DNA from: Bacillus sp. EB106-08-02-XG196
GTDB lineage: Bacteria; Bacillota; Bacilli; Bacillales; Cytobacillaceae
NCBI RefSeq assembly: GCF_013396335.1
Contig: NZ_JABWSY010000003.1
Span: 186,001 to 250,000 of the forward strand
Direction: 5' to 3'
Length of the DNA stretch: 64,000 nt
The notes under the pieces are model-generated. The model worked only from the letters and a program-made list of their open reading frames with translations. It searched no databases and was not told where the DNA came from. The position numbers were made by a program, and so were the translations under genes. This document shows positions 19,601-26,895 of this stretch, one piece after another; positions within the stretch are counted from its first letter, which is position 1, and the number at the start of each line of letters is the position of its first letter.

Positions 19601-21394
19601 ATGGAAGAAACAGCACAGCTGACTGAAAAAGAACAAAAAAGAGTTTTATATCGCCTGCTATCTTATACAAAACCACATAAAAAGGACTTAATCCTAGCAT
19701 TCAGCCTATTAGTGTTAACAACGCTAGGAGAGTTAGCATCTCCGATTCTAGTAAAAATCTTTATTGATGATTACCTTACACCAGGAAATTTGGTTTTTCA
19801 GCCACTGGTTATCCTAGGGGCAAGCTATCTAGGGATTCAAATGATAAAATCCCTTTTGTTGTTTTTTCAATTAGTTAAGTTTCAGGAAATTGCTTTAAAG
19901 ATCATTCAACAGCTTCGAATTGATATTTTTACAAAGGTGCAATCATTAGGTCTTAAGTATTTTGATCAAACGCCGGCGGGAAGTATTGTTTCAAGGGTGA
20001 CAAACGATACCGAGGCTATTAAAGATATGTTTGTCACTGTCCTATCGACTTTTATCCAAAGCGGATTTTTACTAACCGGAATTTTCATTACAATGTTTAT
20101 CCTAGATGTAAAGCTGGCATTATTCTGTCTTATTTTTATTCCATTAATCCTTCTCGTCATGAGTTTATATCGGAAATTTAGTTCCCGTTTTTATTTGGAA
20201 ATGCGTGAAAGACTTAGCCAATTAAATGCTAAACTAAGTGAATCCCTGCAGGGTATGAGTATTATTCAAGTATTTCGTCAGGAAAAAAGACTTCGTAAAG
20301 AGTTCGAAGACATCAATGATAATCACTATGATGCGGGAATGAAGAACATTAAGATAGATGGATTATTGCTGCGTCCTGCAGTTGATTTAATTTTCATTTT
20401 AGGATTAATCATTGTTTTAAATTATTTTGGTATTACTTCATTGGACAGTCCAGTAGAAATCGGTGTGTTATATGCTTTTGTTAATTATCTGGAGCGGTTC
20501 TTTGAACCAGTAAATAACATGATGATGAGGCTATCGTTGTACCAGCAAGCAATTGTTGCTGGAGCACGTGTCTTTAGAATCTTGGATAAGCAGGAATTGG
20601 CACCTGGACAAAATAATGAAAGTAATTTATCGATTGAAAAAGGAAGAATTGAATTTAAGAATTTAACCTTTTCCTATGATGGCAAGCGGGATGTTTTGAA
20701 AAATATATCCTTTACAGCAAATCCTGGAGAAACCGTAGCACTCGTTGGTCATACAGGAAGTGGGAAAAGTTCGATTATCAATCTATTAATGAGATTCTAT
20801 GAATACGAAAAGGGCGATATCTTAATTGATGGTCAGTCCATCCGTCATTTTTCCAAGGATGAATTACGTGAAAAAATGGGGCTTGTCCTTCAAGATCCGT
20901 TTTTATTTTACGGAAGTGTAAGAGATAATATTACGCTTCATAATCATCATTTAACAGATGAACAAGTAGAGGCAGCAGCTCAATTTGTTCAAGCGCATAC
21001 CTTTATTGAAAAGCTGGAATATTCCTATCATCATAAAGTAGTGGAGAGAGGATCTACGTTTTCTAGCGGGCAGCGTCAATTAATTGCGTTTGCAAGGACC
21101 ATTGCCGCTAATCCAAAGATTCTCGTCCTCGATGAGGCAACGGCAAATATTGATACCGAAACGGAGGAAAACATTCAAACAGCTCTTTCCAAAATGAGAA
21201 AGGGGCGTACGACAATTGCTATTGCCCACCGGTTATCTACGATACAAGACGCGAACTTAATACTCGTTTTACATCAAGGAGAAATTGTTGAAAGAGGCAC
21301 ACATCAAGAGTTATTGGCACTAGGCGGACTTTACCATAAAATGTTCCTGCTGCAAAATGGGGCTTTGGAACGTTTAGAGGATATCATGCATTAA
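19601..21394 (+). CDS. yheH: ABC exporter subunit, YheH-like
   Basis: 597 residues: six membrane helices, then an ATPase with Walker A GHTGSGKSS, QDPFLF Q-loop and Walker B ILVLDEATA with the catalytic Glu. The signature motif is the variant SSGQRQL. This makes it the canonical-ATPase partner of the preceding subunit, so the two together form one consensus and one degenerate site. It lacks the roughly 70-residue extracellular insertion I remember in B. subtilis YheH. Start ATG 19601 directly follows the upstream stop, behind TGGGGGAC; ATG 19586 is possible. Confidence 0.85.
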   Translation: MEETAQLTEKEQKRVLYRLLSYTKPHKKDLILAFSLLVLTTLGELASPILVKIFIDDYLTPGNLVFQPLVILGASYLGIQMIKSLLLFFQLVKFQEIALKIIQQLRIDIFTKVQSLGLKYFDQTPAGSIVSRVTNDTEAIKDMFVTVLSTFIQSGFLLTGIFITMFILDVKLALFCLIFIPLILLVMSLYRKFSSRFYLEMRERLSQLNAKLSESLQGMSIIQVFRQEKRLRKEFEDINDNHYDAGMKNIKIDGLLLRPAVDLIFILGLIIVLNYFGITSLDSPVEIGVLYAFVNYLERFFEPVNNMMMRLSLYQQAIVAGARVFRILDKQELAPGQNNESNLSIEKGRIEFKNLTFSYDGKRDVLKNISFTANPGETVALVGHTGSGKSSIINLLMRFYEYEKGDILIDGQSIRHFSKDELREKMGLVLQDPFLFYGSVRDNITLHNHHLTDEQVEAAAQFVQAHTFIEKLEYSYHHKVVERGSTFSSGQRQLIAFARTIAANPKILVLDEATANIDTETEENIQTALSKMRKGRTTIAIAHRLSTIQDANLILVLHQGEIVERGTHQELLALGGLYHKMFLLQNGALERLEDIMH

Positions 21395-21405
21395 GGACAA
21401 AAAGA

Positions 21406-21435
21406 AAAATCCTGGTTATTAGCCAGGATTTTTGC
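21406..21435. terminator. Bidirectional terminator, ABC operon / ynzD
   Basis: AAAATCCTGG/CCAGGATTTT, loop of 7 nt, with A- and T-runs. Confidence 0.88.
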
Positions 21436-21436
21436 A

Positions 21437-21616
21437 TTAGAGACTCGCCACTTGGCGAGTTTTCTTTATATATTTTCGATTATATTCATTTAAAAGATGG
21501 TCTAGTTCTTGACTATAGCGAATAGCGATGGAGGAAGTCAGGCCGTTTGTGACCGCGACTTGAATTAATTCAGCACGCTTTTTCTCAATCAATACAATTA
21601 GATCTTGTTTGATCAT
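21437..21616 (-). CDS. ynzD: Spo0E-family aspartyl-phosphate phosphatase (YnzD-like)
   Basis: 59 residues. The family signature SQELD (in IRYSQELDHLLNEY) is intact, preceded by a helix KKRAELIQVAVTNGLTSS. Members dephosphorylate Spo0A~P and so delay sporulation. Start is the internal ATG at 21616 because GGAAAGG lies 8 bp upstream on the minus strand and length then equals the family. ynzD sits beside ccdA in B. subtilis too. Confidence 0.9.
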   Translation of the reverse strand: MIKQDLIVLIEKKRAELIQVAVTNGLTSSIAIRYSQELDHLLNEYNRKYIKKTRQVASL

Positions 21617-21889
21617 TGCCGTGGTCCTTTCCGGAGAAACTCCAATAATAGAAAACATTGATAGTTATTCTCTACCAATGTTTTACTAGTATAACCTAAG
21701 TTGGGAATAAATCCAAGATATTTGTAAGAAAATATCCATCTAATACAGGGAAATGGTAGAAACATAGGAAGGTTTTTGAAGGAAATGATATTTGACTCTT
21801 AGAGACACAAAATATTCATGTTAACCATTATCATTTAGTGGAAATGTTTGATAAAATGATAAGGTATCGACTATAGTGGGAGTGTTAAT

Positions 21890-22597
21890 ATGACTGATGT
21901 AAATATATTTTTAGCTTTAGGTGCCGGTTTCCTAAGTTTTATTTCACCATGCTGTTTACCGCTTTACCCTGCATTTCTTTCCTATATCACTGGGATGTCT
22001 GTAGGAGAGTTAAAAACTGAAAATGCCATGCTTCAAAAACGAAGTCTTCTACATACAATCTTTTTCCTTTTAGGATTTTCGGCTATTTTTATCGCAATTG
22101 GTTTTGGTACTTCTTTTGTTGGAAGCTTTTTCCTTGAGTACAAAGATCTCATTCGTCAGTTAGGCGGAATATTTATCGTTCTTTTTGGACTAATTATTGT
22201 CGGTGTATTTAAACCTGAGTTTTTGATGAAGGATCGGAAATTAGAATTTAAAAATAGACCATCAGGCTTTTTTGGTTCAGCACTTATTGGGATGGCCTTT
22301 GCGGCTGGCTGGACTCCTTGTACGGGTCCGATTCTTTCGGCGGTAATCGCCCTTGCGGCGACAAATCCAGGTTCTGGTGTACTCTACATGGTTGCATATT
22401 CACTTGGATTTGCGATACCGTTCCTAATCCTATCTTTCTTTGTTGGCCGTATGAAATGGATTCGCAAAAACAGTGGAAAGATTGTTAAAATCGGTGGTTA
22501 TCTTATGATTGTCATGGGTATCGTACTTTTCTTTGACTGGATGACAAAAATTATTACGATTTTCTCCGGTATGTTTGGTGGTTTTACAGGCTTCTAA
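21890..22597 (+). CDS. ccdA: Cytochrome c biogenesis thiol transporter CcdA
   Basis: 235 residues with six hydrophobic helices. The redox cysteines lie in [14 protein letters not shown] (helix 1) and AGWTPCTGP (helix 4), each with the flanking prolines of the DsbD/CcdA family. It passes electrons across the membrane to keep haem-binding cysteines of c-type cytochromes, and spore coat thiols, reduced. An extra Cys sits beside the helix-1 cysteine. Followed 66 bp later by ccdC. Confidence 0.95.
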   Translation: MTDVNIFLALGAGFLSFISPCCLPLYPAFLSYITGMSVGELKTENAMLQKRSLLHTIFFLLGFSAIFIAIGFGTSFVGSFFLEYKDLIRQLGGIFIVLFGLIIVGVFKPEFLMKDRKLEFKNRPSGFFGSALIGMAFAAGWTPCTGPILSAVIALAATNPGSGVLYMVAYSLGFAIPFLILSFFVGRMKWIRKNSGKIVKIGGYLMIVMGIVLFFDWMTKIITIFSGMFGGFTGF

Positions 22598-22663
22598 ACA
22601 TTAGAAGGATATAGTAAAATATGAATTTCGAGCTTTATTTTAAGGAATTAGGGGTTGAAACCT

Positions 22664-23131
22664 ATGAACTTTGTTGTTGTTTCTTCAATCGGTGCGGTTT
22701 TTATGGGGATTTTTGCTTTATTCGTCCGCATGAAGGCCGCTAAGAAGCCTACAAATGTAAAGAAAATTATCCTGCCGCCAGTCTTTATGTCGAGCGGGGC
22801 ATTAATGTATGTAGTACCTCAATTTAGATTAACTCCTCTGGAAATAGTTGAGGTAGTAATTGTAGGGATGCTTTTTTCCATCCTGTTAATTAAAACCTCT
22901 AAATTTGAGATTCGCGAGAACGAAATCTATCTAAAACGATCCAAAGCATTTATGTACATTTTAGTTGGACTATTAGTTGTGAGGTTAGCTTTGAAATCGA
23001 TTTTAAGTACAACGATTGATTTTGGAGAGCTAAGCGGTATGTTCTTCTTGGTTGCTTTTAGTATGATTGTACCATGGCGGGTAGCGATGTATCTCGATTA
23101 TAAAAAGCTATACAAACAACTTCGTAGCTAA
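22664..23131 (+). CDS. ccdC: CcdC family membrane protein
   Basis: 155 residues with about five hydrophobic helices; KKIILPPVFMSSGALMYVVPQFR and MIVPWRVAMYLDYKKLYKQL are typical of CcdC (YneJ, DUF1453-like). It belongs to the cytochrome c maturation cluster, but its molecular role is unknown. Start ATG 22664 follows AGGGG. In B. subtilis ccdB (CheY-like, yneI) stands between ccdA and ccdC; here the gap is only 66 bp and ccdB is absent. Confidence 0.88.
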   Translation: MNFVVVSSIGAVFMGIFALFVRMKAAKKPTNVKKIILPPVFMSSGALMYVVPQFRLTPLEIVEVVIVGMLFSILLIKTSKFEIRENEIYLKRSKAFMYILVGLLVVRLALKSILSTTIDFGELSGMFFLVAFSMIVPWRVAMYLDYKKLYKQLRS

Positions 23132-23157
23132 CACTAATACTGTCATGGTATTGAAAA

Positions 23158-23193
23158 ACGCTCAGGGTACAAAGTACTCTGAGCATTTCTTTT
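23158..23193 (+). terminator. Terminator after ccdC
   Basis: GCTCAGGGTAC/GTACTCTGAGC stem with 3-nt loop, then TTTCTTTT. Confidence 0.85.
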
Positions 23194-23674
23194 AATATCG
23201 ATATCTTCTAATTTTATCAAACAAATACTGTACACCATATAAAATATACGCTTTATAGTGTAAGTAAATGAAAAACTGAACATGATTTAATCGACCTAGA
23301 CTGATGATTTTAAGCTTTTTAAGGATATCTATGATAAGGAAAGCAAAGGCGCCATCAGAAATCACGTTAAATAACACAAATTTCTTAAAGTTTCCATATG
23401 AAAGTTTAAGCAGCCACATCGAGAGTGGCATATAAGGGCCTACACTAAAAGGAAGCTCATCCCTCATGAAGGATTTTCGTTTGTCGTAAAACTTCCACCA
23501 ATTCCGCTTGTGTCCATATAGATGATTAATGATTTCAAAAATAACAATAAAAACTCCTGAAAAAGAATACCGTTTAAAATCACGCTTTCCTATAAATAAT
23601 AATGACATCCACGGAATCAATATTAACAATAGATTAAATATCTTGTGCCTTTTTGTTGCCATACGTTTTGCCAT
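23192..23674 (-). CDS. Hypothetical membrane protein
   Basis: About 160 residues. Four or five hydrophobic stretches (around 12-30, 40-55, 85-115, 130-150) lie among many basic and aromatic residues (KRNWWKFYDKRKSFMRDELPFSVGPYMPLSMW). Start ATG 23674 lies behind TTGGGGTG. It sits convergent with ccdC and upstream of yneK on the same strand. No family recognised. Confidence 0.6.
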   Translation of the reverse strand: MAKRMATKRHKIFNLLLILIPWMSLLFIGKRDFKRYSFSGVFIVIFEIINHLYGHKRNWWKFYDKRKSFMRDELPFSVGPYMPLSMWLLKLSYGNFKKFVLFNVISDGAFAFLIIDILKKLKIISLGRLNHVQFFIYLHYKAYILYGVQYLFDKIRRYRY

Positions 23675-23723
23675 TTGTTTCACCCCAACCTACGATTTGA
23701 CTCTTTTTTAAAATATCCAAAAT

Positions 23724-23758
23724 CATAAAAAAAAACCGCCAAAAATTGGTCGGTTTAG
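23724..23758 (-). terminator. Terminator after yneK
   Basis: AAACCGCCAA/TTGGTCGGTTT (one bulged base) with a long A-run that is a T-run on the minus strand. Confidence 0.75.
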
Positions 23759-24183
23759 AATAAATGCTCATAAGGAGCTACATCAATTCTATTTTCAAAT
23801 AGCTTTTTACGTAAAAACTTATGATCCCTTTTCGGCGTTGCTTGAATGTAACCGCGGATGACAAGTTCTTCCGTTATTCTTGATACCTTCTCATTAAGCG
23901 CAAGTTCGCCAATCTTTCCTGCGATTTTATGTCTAGCGACATCACGGAAAAGCTCAGGAACAGGGCTAACTAAATCTTCTAGAAGTTGTTTTTCTTCCTC
24001 GCCCCATAAATGACGAGTCTGATTAACATAGTGTTCTTCCCAGTCCATCACGGATTTGCCATCTTCTTTCGGCATTTTCTTGAGAAATTTCCGAAACATA
24101 AAAAATCCGCCAATCGCCATTAAACCTGCAAATGCAAAAATCCATATTAATATAAACCATAAGAACCAACCTGTGAGCTGCAT
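23755..24183 (-). CDS. yneK: DUF2621 membrane-anchored protein YneK
   Basis: 142 residues. One N-terminal membrane helix (about 4-30) is followed by a cytosolic domain: MDWEEHYVNQTRHLWGEEE, VPELFRDVARHKIAGKIGE, IQATPKRDHKFLRKKL. This matches remembered YneK/DUF2621, unknown function, located near ccdC in B. subtilis. Start ATG 24183 has AGGTGA upstream. Confidence 0.88.
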   Translation of the reverse strand: MQLTGWFLWFILIWIFAFAGLMAIGGFFMFRKFLKKMPKEDGKSVMDWEEHYVNQTRHLWGEEEKQLLEDLVSPVPELFRDVARHKIAGKIGELALNEKVSRITEELVIRGYIQATPKRDHKFLRKKLFENRIDVAPYEHLF

Positions 24184-24401
24184 TGATTTCACCTACACGA
24201 TACTATTTTCATCTATCTATTATAGTCTGAAATAAGGTGAAAAGACAAGTTATCACCTTTATTATCAAGGAAGTAGCCATCCTCAAAGAGAGTTGCAAAA
24301 GTTGTCGAAAAAATGACAAAATCCCCAACTCTATTGATTATTACTATATTCCATTGTATTATGATTACAAATAGGAATTACCTTTTTACTATAATAATGA
24401 T

Positions 24402-24498
24402 GGGGCTGAATGGGGTACTGGTGTCCTCCACAGTCTTCAAAACTGCTTGAGACCTGCGTGCCAGGTCTGGTGGGTTCGATTCCCACGCAGTCCCGCCA
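24402..24498 (+). tRNA. selC: tRNA-Sec (anticodon UCA)
   Basis: 97 nt including an encoded CCA. The anticodon loop CTTCAAA (24435-24441) places TCA at 24437-24439. The long variable arm has a perfect 6-bp stem AGACCT/AGGTCT (24450-24455 / 24463-24468). The T arm is GTGGG-TTCGATT-CCCAC. The 8-nt acceptor strands 24402-24409 and 24487-24494 give seven pairs (one G-T) plus one A-G, so acceptor plus T stem are 13 positions, the bacterial tRNA-Sec layout. Discriminator G, then CCA. It lies alone between yneK and the phage-derived region; no selA, selB or selD is in the window. Confidence 0.93.
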
Positions 24499-24824
24499 AC
24501 TATTCAATAATGACGCTATTTCTACGGTGATTGATACCGTGATGTGAACGTTGATAGGTTTCGTTCCATTACAAAGTTTTCGCCCAGTTTCACGAAAGAC
24601 TGTGAAAGTTAATAGTTCGTCCTCTTACGCAGATTTTATACTGTCGGAAGGGGATTTTTTATTAGGCGTAAAAATTTAACAAGACGAAAGAGAACTGTTA
24701 CCAACAGGATGCTCTTCACCATAAATATACAGTTTTCTGGCATGGACTTTATCTATTTTAAGGAAAGACTCTTGAACAAAAAACGAGTAAGGCTGCGTCG
24801 GTAGTACTTTTCGGATAAGGGAGG
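24499..24824. other. Non-coding gap between tRNA-Sec and the left direct repeat
   Basis: 326 bp with no ORF supported by a ribosome site and no second copy of the tRNA 3' end that I could spot. I see nothing else in it. It may be the left edge of the accessory region. Confidence 0.4.
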
Positions 24825-24899
24825 AGGGTCGAATAACCCGACATAAAAAAGATGTTTTCAACATATTTATCAACAATGAGAGGATAAAGAGGTGAAAAC

Positions 24900-25088
24900 A
24901 TGTTACGCAATATTGGCATTAAATTCATCTGGTTTCTGTTCAGAAGTACGATTTTTGCGACCTTTATCGGATATGTCCTGTATAAGACTGGCCTCATATC
25001 ATTTCCAGGTATCCACAAATCACAAAAAGCACTGAATAGTAAAGAGTGTAATCGAAATAGAAGAGTTGGTAGAATTCGAGTTACTTAG
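24900..25088 (+). CDS. Small single-span membrane protein, copy 1
   Basis: 62 residues. A hydrophobic helix (about 8-33: FIWFLFRSTIFATFIGYVL) is followed by a polar, basic tail ending NRNRRVGRIRVT. A strong ribosome site AAAGAGGTG precedes the ATG. A paralog lies at 33102-33290 in the right repeat; the helix core and the C-terminal RNRRVGRIRVT are identical while the middle varies, suggesting selection on the ends. I recognise no family. It converges with the dnaB fragment. Confidence 0.65.
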   Translation: MLRNIGIKFIWFLFRSTIFATFIGYVLYKTGLISFPGIHKSQKALNSKECNRNRRVGRIRVT

Positions 25089-25267
25089 AGATATCTCGAT
25101 CATAACTGTAAACGTTTAGATGCTCAGATCTTCATTTATTTTTTAATAGATAAATACTTTTTAGGGCAAGCAGTAGGGATAAACTGCTTGCCTTTGTTAC
25201 GATGTTCCCAAAAGATGGTTTTTATTACGGTAACCATGGTTAAGTAATGATTGAAAACGGAATTTGT

Positions 25268-25560
25268 CTACACCTGATAATCCCGAAATCGGCTATAGTT
25301 CTTCTCAAATGCGAGTTTAATAACGCCAACCGGACCGTTTCGGTGCTTGGCAATATTGACATTAATCAGTTCACTTTGATTCGGACTCATTGATTCATGA
25401 TCATCCCGGCTTAGTAGCATAATCACATCTGCATCCTGCTCAATACTGCCCGAATCCCTTAAATCAGACATTACCGGTCGTTTGTCTGCCCGCTGCTTCA
25501 CACCTCTTGATAACTGGGACAACAGGACGATTGGAACCTCGTATTGTCTGGCCATTTGCT
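25268..25560 (-). pseudogene. Truncated 3' fragment of phage-type dnaB
   Basis: Encodes only the last ~97 residues of the DnaB helicase, from about MARQYEVPIVLLSQLSRG to the stop; the Walker A half is missing. It differs from the C-terminus of the full gene (33471-34799) at 5 of 95 residues. The match stops abruptly at 25560, after CCATTTGCT. It cannot be an active helicase. No promoter or ribosome site suited to an N-terminal start is seen, so I treat it as a pseudogene. Confidence 0.85.
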
Positions 25561-25585
25561 ATACTAATCACCCCACGGTTAGTAT
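25561..25585. other. Hairpin exactly at the dnaB/cassette junction
   Basis: ATACTAATC/GGTTAGTAT with a 7-nt loop (one G-T pair) starts at the first base after the truncated dnaB homology. It may be a terminator-like or recombination-related structure, or chance. Confidence 0.5.
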
Positions 25586-25758
25586 GAATTGAGCAATCAA
25601 TTTTGTACATCTTTATTCAAGCATGATTGTACATATTTAAATTAGCATTCCTACATAACCATAAATAGCGCTTTTTTATTTGCTAAGACGAGAAAAACAG
25701 ATATCTTTGAGTTGTTTATGGTAAGATGTTTTCAAAGTGATTGAAGAGAGGGACGTAA

Positions 25759-26676
25759 ATGAGGACGTTGCAATTAACTTTGGAGGAGGCCATAGAGGTA
25801 TGTAAGGCTCTTTCTAATGAGCATCGGATGGAGATTTTAAAGGTTCTTTCACAGGGGCCGATGAATGTCAATGAGCTTGCGGATATGATGAGTCTGCCGT
25901 TTTCGACTGCTGCTGTGAATATTAAAAAGCTGGAGGATGCGGGACTTATTTCAACGGAATTGATTCCGGGGCGGGGCATGCAGAAGGTCAGTTCAAAAAA
26001 ATATGATCGGATTGTCATCAACCTGCGGCGGGAAGAGCCATTGAATAAGAACATCATCTCCATCGATATGCCAATAGGGGAGTTTGCTGATTGTGAGGTC
26101 GAATCTACCTGCGGGCTTGTGAGTGAAATGGGAATGATTGGCATGCAGGATGAACCAAGGGCATTCTATGAACCTGACCGGAAAAAGGCTGAGCTGCTGT
26201 GGTTTCGTAAAGGATATGTGGAATATCGTTTTCCTAATCGAATTCCATATGGAGCCGAAGAGGAAAGCCTGGAGGTTGTCGCTGAAGTCTGTTCAGAGGC
26301 ACCTTACCACAAACTAGATTGGCCATCAGATATTACCGTTTGGATCAATGATCAGGAAGTGGGAACCTGGACTAGCCCTGGTGATTTTGGCGGGGAAAGG
26401 GGTTTTCTAACACCGGATTGGTGGCTTACCGAAAATACTCAATACGGCCTGCTAAAAACGTGGAGTATCAATCGGAAGGGAAGTTTTATAGACGGAGTGA
26501 AACAATCAGATGTAAAGATAACGGAGCTGGGGCTTCAATCAAAGCCTTATATTTCTGTGCGGTTTGGCGTGAAAAAGGATGCTGTCAATGCCGGCGGAAT
26601 GAATTTATTCGGACACCGCTTCGGTAATTATGAACAAGGGATATTGATGAAGCTGCATTATTCTAATAAACCATAA
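25759..26676 (+). CDS. ArsR-type transcriptional regulator with sugar-locus C-terminal domain
   Basis: 305 residues. Residues about 1-85 form an ArsR winged helix (VCKALSNEHRMEILKVLSQGPMNVNELAD...FSTAAVNIKKLEDAGL). The remaining ~200 residues are beta-rich with many Trp and Gly (VWINDQEVGTWTSPGDFGGERG, PDWWLTENTQYG), unlike metal-sensing ArsR proteins and without their Cys clusters. Inference: a ligand-binding domain sensing the sugar imported by the next genes. Ribosome site GAGAGGGACG. It has its own terminator, and a palindrome lies over the following promoter. Confidence 0.8.
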   Translation: MRTLQLTLEEAIEVCKALSNEHRMEILKVLSQGPMNVNELADMMSLPFSTAAVNIKKLEDAGLISTELIPGRGMQKVSSKKYDRIVINLRREEPLNKNIISIDMPIGEFADCEVESTCGLVSEMGMIGMQDEPRAFYEPDRKKAELLWFRKGYVEYRFPNRIPYGAEEESLEVVAEVCSEAPYHKLDWPSDITVWINDQEVGTWTSPGDFGGERGFLTPDWWLTENTQYGLLKTWSINRKGSFIDGVKQSDVKITELGLQSKPYISVRFGVKKDAVNAGGMNLFGHRFGNYEQGILMKLHYSNKP

Positions 26677-26678
26677 AC

Positions 26679-26710
26679 ATGAAAACTGGATCAAGGATCC
26701 GGTTTTTTTT
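26679..26710 (+). terminator. Terminator after the ArsR-type regulator
   Basis: AAACTGGATC/GATCCGGTTT with a 3-nt loop, then an 8-T run. Confidence 0.85.
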
Positions 26711-26817
26711 TGTTTTGTATGGACTAATATTGTAATAATAACCGCAAAACGATATATTTTTCGTGTTTTTGGTTAGGCAAAACTGGATTAGACAAATTTT
26801 TTTATTTTTAATAACAA

Positions 26818-26856
26818 ATTACATTGTAATAAAACTATAAAACATGTTACTATAAA
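26818..26856 (+). promoter_or_regulatory. Candidate operator and promoter of the sugar cassette
   Basis: ATTACATTGTAAT (26818-26830) is a perfect palindrome around a central T. It overlaps a possible -35 TTGTAA (26824-26829) with -10 TACTAT 18 bp downstream. A related half site (TATTGTAATA, 26728-26737) lies upstream. Placed directly before the transporter genes, it is the likely target of the ArsR-type regulator. Confidence 0.5.
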
Positions 26857-26895
26857 TTTCAGAATCTTACAAAATATCAAAAGGGGGAAAATGGA

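Larger units (their letters stand above)
24825..25560. repeat. Left copy of a ~736-bp direct repeat
   Basis: Begins at the GTCGAATAACCCGAC segment and ends in the middle of the dnaB frame at CTGGCCATTTGCT. The matching copy is 33028-33763, offset about 8,203 bp. Both contain a small membrane gene, a non-coding segment with the palindrome TAACCATGGTTA, and the 3' end of dnaB. The small gene has diverged to roughly three quarters identity at protein level, while the dnaB part differs at only 5 of 95 residues. Confidence 0.92.

Noticed and set aside
17848..21394. Selenocysteine or other recoded TGA in the window's genes
   Set aside because: All enzymes that could use Sec end at family-typical lengths; I saw no TGA interrupting a conserved domain.
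24402..24498. Phage attachment site at the tRNA-Sec 3' end
   Set aside because: Plausible, but I could not spot a second copy of the tRNA 3' segment in the accessory region and no integrase gene is present.
24676..24876. Minus-strand frame near the left repeat, similar at its start to one at 32836-33078
   Set aside because: The shared beginning comes only from the direct repeat; the frames diverge at the repeat edge and lack ribosome sites.
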